Part shown: piece by piece, positions 6,478 to 11,499 of the stretch
How the letters are laid out: every line of letters starts with the position of its first letter
Numbering within the stretch: position 1 is the first letter of the stretch
Assembly: GCA_002319925.1 (NCBI GenBank)
Contig: DCFP01000027.1
Span: 1 to 11,499 of the forward strand
Reading direction: 5' to 3'
Source: Holophagaceae bacterium UBA1801
Lineage (GTDB): Bacteria > Acidobacteriota > Holophagae > Holophagales > Holophagaceae
Length of the DNA stretch: 11,499 bases
The notes under the pieces: generated by a model
What the model was told of the DNA's origin: nothing
The model's input: the letters and a program-made list of their open reading frames with translations, nothing else
The model's database searches: none
Made by a program: the position numbers and the translations under genes

Positions 6478-6485
6478 GGCCCTGC

Positions 6486-8816
6486 TCAGACGTACATGAT
6501 GGACGGATGCCGATCGATCACGGCGCCTACCTTTGTCGCAACAGCGAACATGTTGTCACCACGGTGGGTTTCGGGAAATTCGTGATGATGCAACAGATCA
6601 ACGGCATGCTGGATCCGGGGCTCGAAGGTATCGGCGGTCCAGAGCCGGTCGATGTGAAATCCCGCTGCTTCGAGCAATCCGGCGACTTGATCCGGCGCAT
6701 ATTCAATGTTGTGCCGGTAGGGTGACCGGTCCTTGTGATATTGCATGAAGAAATGGGGAGCGTATCCCTCCAGGATCTTCGCCACGTTCCTGGATGAGGT
6801 GACATTGGGCGTGGTCAGCAGCAGTCTCCCGCCAATTTTCAGGGTGCGGTTGATCTCGGCCAGCATGAACATTGGATCCACGTCCAGATGCTCGAGTACC
6901 TCGCAGCAGAGCACGAGGTCGTAGCGTGCGTCCTCGACCGGCAGAGGTTCCGATTCGAGATCAATGTTGAAAGCCATGACCGGGGAAGCGTCCGGAATCA
7001 CTTGATGCAATCCTGAAACGATCGCATCCGGCTCGTGGATGGTCGCCTCTACGGTTTCAAACCCCAGTTCCTCTTTCAGCAGGACTGCGAACAGCCACGT
7101 GGTGCCAAGATCCAGCGCTTTGCCCCGCTGCGCCGGCATCCAGGTCTCCAGCGCGGCGAGGGTATGCCGGTACCGCGCCATGTGGGATTGAATGTAGGGA
7201 GTTTGATCAATGTGCAGTCTCTCTGCGATCTTCTCGAAATGCCGCCAGGACTTGGGAGTGGGGGACGCTGGGCTGGTCGCATCAGCCTCAGCCGCGGCGG
7301 CTGGCGGAGTCCATTCACGGATCGTCTGGATCAATCTCGAGCAGAACAAATTTGAAGTGTGGGCCTTGGCATAGGCCGCACGCGCCGCTTGCCTTGCTTT
7401 CTGATTCTGTGCCTCGCGAAGGATCTCGACCGTAAGCTGATGTGCATCGCAGGGAACAGGCACGTAACCGACCGCTTCTCCGTATTCCTGCATGGCGCCG
7501 ATTGGCGAAGTGAGCAGGGGCACATCCAGCGACAGCAACTGCGGGATCACCCCGGAACTCTCGCCCATGTTCCTCCAGCGAAGCTGCACGGCCACATCCA
7601 CGCTGGCCATGAGCGACAACAGTTCGAAATCGCTGGGAGACTCCTTGACGAGAATCCCTGGTTCACCCAGCAGGCCCATGTCCCGGGCATAGGTACCCAC
7701 GTGGTACCCAGCCAGCAGGAGCGATGCTTCAGGCCGTTCCGCGCGGATGATGCGGAAGGCTTCGATGATCAGCTCGGTCTGTTTGTAATCACCGGCCACG
7801 CCAAAGGTGCCGATCCGGAGGCCACCGCCGCCAACCCAATTGCGAGCGGCGTAGGGCTCGAAAAGGGGATGAAACAGCACGCGCAATCGAGCCTCATCAA
7901 AAGTCGGCCAGTCGCGTTGTACGATTTGCTTGGCCGCCTGGGAATGCACGATCAGGCCCGTCAATGGGACATCGTTCAGCATGGTGCGGATGCCCATGAA
8001 ACCCAGCTCGAGCAACTGGGTGTGGTCTCCCCAGTCGATGGCGTTCCAATCCAGGCCGCTAGCTTTTTCCCCGAGGTCCAAGGTGACCAATTGCCTCAGG
8101 CTGCTCTTTTCGAGCCGGGCGACCTTGCTGGTGATATTCAGCAGGCACGGGTCGTGGATCTCGATCCAGGTGGGAACCCTTTCGGGCAGGTGGCGAAGGC
8201 TGCGCAGCAGTTGCAGAACCGGGATGAAATCGTCGGAGTTCCCCATTACCCAGATGACCGCCCGGTAGTTGCGGACGTCGCACCCTGCGCGGATGCTTTG
8301 CGCGGCGTAGAAGGCCATGTTTTGGCCGGCGAGTGGAAACGACGGTGCGCCGAGGTATTCCGCGGAGTTGGTGAAAGGGGCGAATACATCGACTTCCAAC
8401 AGCGAGGCAGCAAAGGCTCGCAGGGAAAAGATCCCGACGCCCGTCGGGGCTGGCGGGATGGCGGTGATCAGTGCGATGGCCTTCCGGTGCGAATCCCCCC
8501 GCTGACGGAGGCGTTGGACAGAATCGGTAATGGGGAAAACGGGTTCTGGGACCGGCGTTTCACGCATCTGGGTCTTCAGATCCTGGACCCTTGCTTCGAT
8601 CAATTCGGAGACTCGATCCCAGATATCAGGGCCCGGAACCAATGTTGGAGTCTTAATGCCGAGCAGAAGCCGGGCCATCTTCCTCGGATGACGGAACGTC
8701 AGACGGCAACACTCGCGCGGATGCCGGAGGATCCATCGCCCGGAAAAGGGGACCCTGCCATGCTCGTCGACGAAACCTTCACGCAACAGGGGGTAGTGTT
8801 TTTTTCGGTTTTTCAT
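6486..8816 (-). CDS. Glycosyltransferase (GT4-like)-methyltransferase fusion protein
   Basis: The product has 776 residues in three parts. Residues 1-110 are a basic, unassigned N-terminal region. Residues about 112-505 form a GT-B glycosyltransferase: ALITAIPPAPTGVGIFSLR opens the acceptor domain, and LRIGTFGVAGDYKQTELIIEAF, LLLAG and GESSGVIPQLLSLDVPLLTS mark the nucleotide-sugar domain. The first Glu of the usual E-x7-E pair is present (E419) but the second position is Leu (L427). An Ala/Pro-rich linker (504-523) leads to a class I methyltransferase at about 526-776, with ALDLGTTWLF as motif I, DLVLCCEVLEHLD and LKIGGRLLLTTPNV. It probably adds and methylates a sugar on a surface glycan. 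The ATG at 8816 is preferred, although no clear ribosome-binding site precedes it. An in-frame ATG at 8984 would add 56 residues that read as non-coding. It is divergent from the next methyltransferase. Confidence 0.87.
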   Translation of the reverse strand: MKNRKKHYPLLREGFVDEHGRVPFSGRWILRHPRECCRLTFRHPRKMARLLLGIKTPTLVPGPDIWDRVSELIEARVQDLKTQMRETPVPEPVFPITDSVQRLRQRGDSHRKAIALITAIPPAPTGVGIFSLRAFAASLLEVDVFAPFTNSAEYLGAPSFPLAGQNMAFYAAQSIRAGCDVRNYRAVIWVMGNSDDFIPVLQLLRSLRHLPERVPTWIEIHDPCLLNITSKVARLEKSSLRQLVTLDLGEKASGLDWNAIDWGDHTQLLELGFMGIRTMLNDVPLTGLIVHSQAAKQIVQRDWPTFDEARLRVLFHPLFEPYAARNWVGGGGLRIGTFGVAGDYKQTELIIEAFRIIRAERPEASLLLAGYHVGTYARDMGLLGEPGILVKESPSDFELLSLMASVDVAVQLRWRNMGESSGVIPQLLSLDVPLLTSPIGAMQEYGEAVGYVPVPCDAHQLTVEILREAQNQKARQAARAAYAKAHTSNLFCSRLIQTIREWTPPAAAAEADATSPASPTPKSWRHFEKIAERLHIDQTPYIQSHMARYRHTLAALETWMPAQRGKALDLGTTWLFAVLLKEELGFETVEATIHEPDAIVSGLHQVIPDASPVMAFNIDLESEPLPVEDARYDLVLCCEVLEHLDVDPMFMLAEINRTLKIGGRLLLTTPNVTSSRNVAKILEGYAPHFFMQYHKDRSPYRHNIEYAPDQVAGLLEAAGFHIDRLWTADTFEPRIQHAVDLLHHHEFPETHRGDNMFAVATKVGAVIDRHPSIMYV

Positions 8817-8893
8817 GCGGTCCGGCGGAGGATTGAAGCGGATCCTTGGCGAGGCCCGTCGGGCCCGGGAATGAAGTGCTGAACCCTCCGATT

Positions 8894-8923
8894 TTGCCAG
8901 CCGGGTGTCTTGCGGAGTAAAAA
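8894..8923 (+). promoter_or_regulatory. Possible sigma-70 promoter of the methyltransferase at 9082
   Basis: TTGCCA (8894-8899) matches five of six -35 bases. TAAAAA (8918-8923) matches four of six -10 bases at an 18-base spacing. It would give a leader of about 150 bases before the ATG at 9082. It lies in the divergent region shared with the glycosyltransferase fusion, which also favours the shorter start of that gene. The match is moderate and unsupported by anything else. Confidence 0.25.
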
Positions 8924-9081
8924 TAGTTGAATCGCAGGAAGCAGGCTCGAACGCCCGTGGATCCTCGCCCCAAACGAGGGCCATCCGTACCGGATGATTT
9001 TTCCCAGGGTGCCGGGATTCGTTCTATGATTCGCCGTTACCTCAAGAAGTCAGTCTTCACCGCCAGCTTGAAGGAAGTTCG

Positions 9082-10422
9082 ATGACCCAGAGTCCTGAAT
9101 CCATCCTCGACCCGGATCAGCCGATCAAACGAATGCGGGAGGACTGGAACAATCGCGCCCGCGAGGATGCGCGGTTCTATATCGCCTGCGGGCACCGGAA
9201 CGAGGGCGACGAAGCCTTCCAGAAACACGCGGAAGACGTGGTCGCTTTCATCAGGCGGGATTTGTCCTGGCTCCCGCCGGGACAGCCGGAGTCGAGCCTT
9301 CGGTTTCTCGAAATCGGCTGTGGCATTGGGCGGTTGATGTCGCATCTGGGCCATGACTGTGGCGAGATCCATGGGGTCGACATCTCCGATGAAATGATCC
9401 AGCAGGGCCGGGCCTGGCTTTCCTGGATGCCCCATGCTCATTTGCATCACGCGCCGCATAGTGATCTGCGTGACTTCGAAGACGGCAGTTTCGATTTCAT
9501 CTATTCCTACGCGGTGTTCCAACACATTCCGGCCCCCGAACTCATCTGGCGCTACCTGAGCGATGCCGCGCGCGTGCTCCGCACCGGCGGGGTGCTCACG
9601 GCGCAAGTGAACACCTTGCCTGTGGAGAGGGAAAGCTACGACACGTGGTCTGGCGCCATCCTCCAAGCGGATCAACTGGTGGCGCAATGCCAAGCCAATG
9701 GACTCGTGCTGCGGGCCGTGGAGGGGGTGGGGACGCAATACACCTGGATCACCGCGCAAAAGTCCGTTCCGCCGCCGTCCCGCTTATCCAGGCCGGCTGT
9801 GATCAGATATGTGAAATCGAGCGATGGTTCTACAGATCTAGTCACAGAGAGAGATACGTTGCATCTGGCTGTCGCCTTCCTTCCCGCTGAACTGTGCGAC
9901 GTGTCAGAGCTTGCAATCCACTTGGACTCTCAAGCCATTGCGATCGATCGCATCAGTGTCGCGAACCAGGATCGGGAGCGCGTGCTCACCGCCAGGGTGC
10001 CGGCCGGCCTTGAGCCGGGCTCTTCCATCCTGACGCTGATCTGGAAGGGCATGGTTGTGTCCAAGGACCATGCCATCACCATCGCGGATCCCCCGCCCCG
10101 GGAAGCCAAGGTGCTCAAGGCCACCGATGGCCAGGAATTGTCCCGCGAGAATGTTTCTTCCTGCGGCTGGGTGAAACTCTGGCTCCGCGACTGGTTTGGC
10201 ACCGAGGAAGACTTCTCAGTTCACCTTGACGGAATCGCTCTTTATCGCCATCTGCATTGTGACGATCGATTCCTCGGAGCCTGGCAGATCAATGTGGAAC
10301 TTCCGAAGGACTTGCCGCCGGGTCCCATCGAACTGGAAGTCTCCTTTGCCTCGCCCCCAGCGCGACCCATCATCGTTCCGGTCCTAGTTGAAAAGGTGGG
10401 TTCTCGTAATCCAGCTCCCTAA
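9082..10422 (+). CDS. Class I SAM-dependent methyltransferase with two C-terminal Ig-like domains
   Basis: The 446-residue protein starts with a methyltransferase domain at about residues 15-228. It carries motif I FLEIGCGIGRLMSHL (75-89), the acidic GVDISDEMI after beta 2, GSFDFIYSYAVFQHIP (135-150) and ARVLRTGGVLTAQVN. Two beta-sandwich-like repeats follow. The first spans about 238-335 (AIHLDSQAIAIDRI, then RVPAGLEPGSSILTLIWKG). The second spans about 342-438 (FSVHLDGIALYRHL, then INVELPKDLPPGPIELEVSF). Each has the same pattern of a domain name strand, a Pro-Gly turn and a closing strand. The ATG has AAGGAAG at 9071-9077. It is transcribed away from the glycosyltransferase fusion, so joint control is likely. 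Methylation of a glycan intermediate is inferred from context; the tails may bind carbohydrate or a partner protein. No signal peptide is seen, so it should be cytoplasmic. Confidence 0.9.
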   Translation: MTQSPESILDPDQPIKRMREDWNNRAREDARFYIACGHRNEGDEAFQKHAEDVVAFIRRDLSWLPPGQPESSLRFLEIGCGIGRLMSHLGHDCGEIHGVDISDEMIQQGRAWLSWMPHAHLHHAPHSDLRDFEDGSFDFIYSYAVFQHIPAPELIWRYLSDAARVLRTGGVLTAQVNTLPVERESYDTWSGAILQADQLVAQCQANGLVLRAVEGVGTQYTWITAQKSVPPPSRLSRPAVIRYVKSSDGSTDLVTERDTLHLAVAFLPAELCDVSELAIHLDSQAIAIDRISVANQDRERVLTARVPAGLEPGSSILTLIWKGMVVSKDHAITIADPPPREAKVLKATDGQELSRENVSSCGWVKLWLRDWFGTEEDFSVHLDGIALYRHLHCDDRFLGAWQINVELPKDLPPGPIELEVSFASPPARPIIVPVLVEKVGSRNPAP

Positions 10423-10493
10423 AGCTCACCTCACTTGAGGGGCGAACTCCCGACCCGAACGCAGTCGTTCAAAGAGGGCGGATGACCTCCTGT

Positions 10494-11063
10494 TCAGAGC
10501 TGCAGCCGGAAGCCGAAGACCGGTAGTTGGCCCTGCATGAAGTCCAGGTCCGTGGAGCGCTGGAATCCGCGCTTCTCGTACATCCGCCACGCCACCTGCA
10601 TGGCCTTGGTCGTGTGGATGATCACGTGCCCCTGGCCGCGTTCCTTTGCCAACTCGATGCACCGTTCCATCAGGGCCTGGCCGACGCCTCGGCCCCGCGC
10701 TGCGGGATCGACTGCCAGCAGGCGGAAACCGGAGGCGTTTCTCTCCTGCGTGGCGGTTCCGCCCGACCCGTACTGGGCCATGTCGGAGAAGTAGACCAGG
10801 CCGCCGAGGAGGGCCTTGCCATCGACGGCCACTAGCAACCGTGTGTCGGGCTTGAGCGCCAGCTTTCCGATGCCTGCGAGCATTTCGTAGTAGGCAGGCT
10901 GCTCCTCGGGCTTGGGGAAGCCCTCGAGGCCGGAGTAGACCTGCACCATCAGCTTGCCGAGCGCCGCATGCTCCTCGGGCCTCGCATCGCGGATGACGAA
11001 TTCGTCCGGGACCGCTGGCGGCACTGTTCCTCGCCCCTTCTCTGCTGGAACATGCTGGTTCAT
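10494..11063 (-). CDS. GNAT family N-acetyltransferase
   Basis: The 189-residue protein is a GCN5-related acetyltransferase, which moves an acetyl group from acetyl-CoA to an amine. It starts the domain with FVIRDARPEEHAAL (22-35). The acetyl-CoA pyrophosphate loop is in LLAVDPAARGRGVGQALM (115-132, R/Q-x-x-G-x-G/A type), followed by HVIIHTT and the C-terminal AWRMYEKRGFQRS (158-170). The substrate cannot be read from the sequence. A strong GGGAGGG-type ribosome-binding site lies just upstream of the ATG. It follows the DUF488 gene by 27 bases on the same strand, so the two are probably one operon with this gene second. It converges on the methyltransferase at 9082-10422 across a 71-base gap that has only a 4-5 bp hairpin (10429-10440). 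Confidence 0.9.
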   Translation of the reverse strand: MNQHVPAEKGRGTVPPAVPDEFVIRDARPEEHAALGKLMVQVYSGLEGFPKPEEQPAYYEMLAGIGKLALKPDTRLLVAVDGKALLGGLVYFSDMAQYGSGGTATQERNASGFRLLAVDPAARGRGVGQALMERCIELAKERGQGHVIIHTTKAMQVAWRMYEKRGFQRSTDLDFMQGQLPVFGFRLQL

Positions 11064-11090
11064 GGGAACCCTCCCTTCAGGAATGCCTTG

Positions 11091-11477
11091 TCAGTGAACC
11101 TCGGCCCCGCGCTGCACCAGCAACTCTCTCAACACGAATCGGTGGCAGTGGTGCTCATCCTTGCAGTAGCAGCCGATTGCGAACGATGTCTGCCGAGAGA
11201 GTGCCGCAAGCAAGTCCAGCAGCCGGCTGGGGCTGGGCTGGTTCATCTCGTTGCGGAACTTGCGCTCGAAACCTGTCCAGTCCTTCGCATCCAAAGCCGA
11301 TCTGGCCTCCGCGACGAGGTCCGGACTGGGCGAGAGCTCGGGCAGCCAGACATCATAGAAATCGCGCGCAGCGTATTCATTCTTCGGGATTCCCCGGGGT
11401 GGCCGGCGCACGGTCCCAATGCGCAGACCCTCTTCCGCGCTTCTGGGCGATCCGAGTTGGACGATCCGGATGCTCAT
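11091..11477 (-). CDS. DUF488 family protein
   Basis: The 128-residue protein matches DUF488, a family of small proteins of unknown function. It shows IRIVQLGSPRS at the start, then RRPPRGIPKNEYAARDFYDVWLPEL region residues (24-48), and the family's C-terminal cysteine/histidine signature, here IGCYCKDEHHCHR (101-113), where relatives have a C-Y-x(5-6)-C-H-R run. The Cys/His cluster suggests a metal or redox role, but no activity is established that I can cite. The length is normal for the family. An AAGGAG ribosome-binding site sits just before the ATG. It is the first gene of the DUF488-GNAT pair; its promoter would lie outside or at the very edge of the window. Confidence 0.9.
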   Translation of the reverse strand: MSIRIVQLGSPRSAEEGLRIGTVRRPPRGIPKNEYAARDFYDVWLPELSPSPDLVAEARSALDAKDWTGFERKFRNEMNQPSPSRLLDLLAALSRQTSFAIGCYCKDEHHCHRFVLRELLVQRGAEVH

Positions 11478-11499
11478 GGGGTCTCCTTCCGGGCTCCGG

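Noticed and set aside
7359..8882. 507-codon open frame on the plus strand opposite the glycosyltransferase-methyltransferase fusion
   Set aside because: It is antisense to a protein with clear glycosyltransferase and methyltransferase motifs; its own translation has no recognisable domain. Long antisense frames are common in GC-rich genes.
9037..9759. 240-codon minus-strand frame opposite the methyltransferase at 9082-10422
   Set aside because: The opposite strand encodes clear SAM-binding motifs; the antisense translation has no family features.
10429..10440. CCTCA/TGAGG hairpin between the convergent methyltransferase and GNAT genes
   Set aside because: Only four to five base pairs with a very small loop and no T tract on either strand; too weak to call a terminator.

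Overview
The window looks like chromosomal DNA of a GC-rich, Gram-negative-type bacterium. Genes have bacterial Shine-Dalgarno sites, two short overlapping or closely spaced gene pairs, and one protein with an export signal. The phylum cannot be fixed from this sequence. The mix of a D-threonine-aldolase-type enzyme, multi-domain methyltransferase/glycosyltransferase genes with C-terminal beta-sandwich tails, a DUF488 protein and loosely packed intergenic DNA is compatible with Acidobacteriota or a similar soil or sediment lineage, but that is only an impression. No CRISPR array, rRNA, intact tRNA, insertion sequence or phage gene was seen.

Layout. (1) 1-935: one small putative DNA-binding protein (159-635), then a gene-free leader ending in two small tandem hairpins. 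(2) 936-2534: a translationally coupled pair, an RbfA-like ribosome-binding protein and a complete RtcB RNA ligase, closed by a long perfect hairpin. This is the most interesting unit: an RNA-repair ligase joined to a 30S-binding-type protein suggests repair of ribosomal RNA. (3) 2535-3282: about 750 bases with no convincing gene, possible gene relics and a terminator-like element. (4) 3283-4410: a fold-type III PLP enzyme of the D-threonine aldolase / 3-hydroxy-D-aspartate aldolase group. (5) 4411-4797: non-coding or relic DNA. (6) 4798-10422: an island with a glycan-modification flavour. It holds a CmoB/DUF1698-type methyltransferase, a secreted chagasin-family (I42) cysteine-peptidase inhibitor, a large minus-strand glycosyltransferase-methyltransferase fusion, and, divergent from the fusion, another methyltransferase with two Ig-like C-terminal domains. 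(7) 10494-11477: a minus-strand two-gene operon, DUF488 then a GNAT acetyltransferase.

How the genes may work together. The RbfA-like and RtcB proteins are very probably made together and may act on the same RNP. The methyltransferases and the fused glycosyltransferase are plausibly parts of one surface or secreted glycan pathway. Two of the methyltransferases end in similar beta-rich modules that may bind the glycan or a partner. The PLP enzyme, the inhibitor and the DUF488-GNAT pair have no visible functional tie to these two systems.
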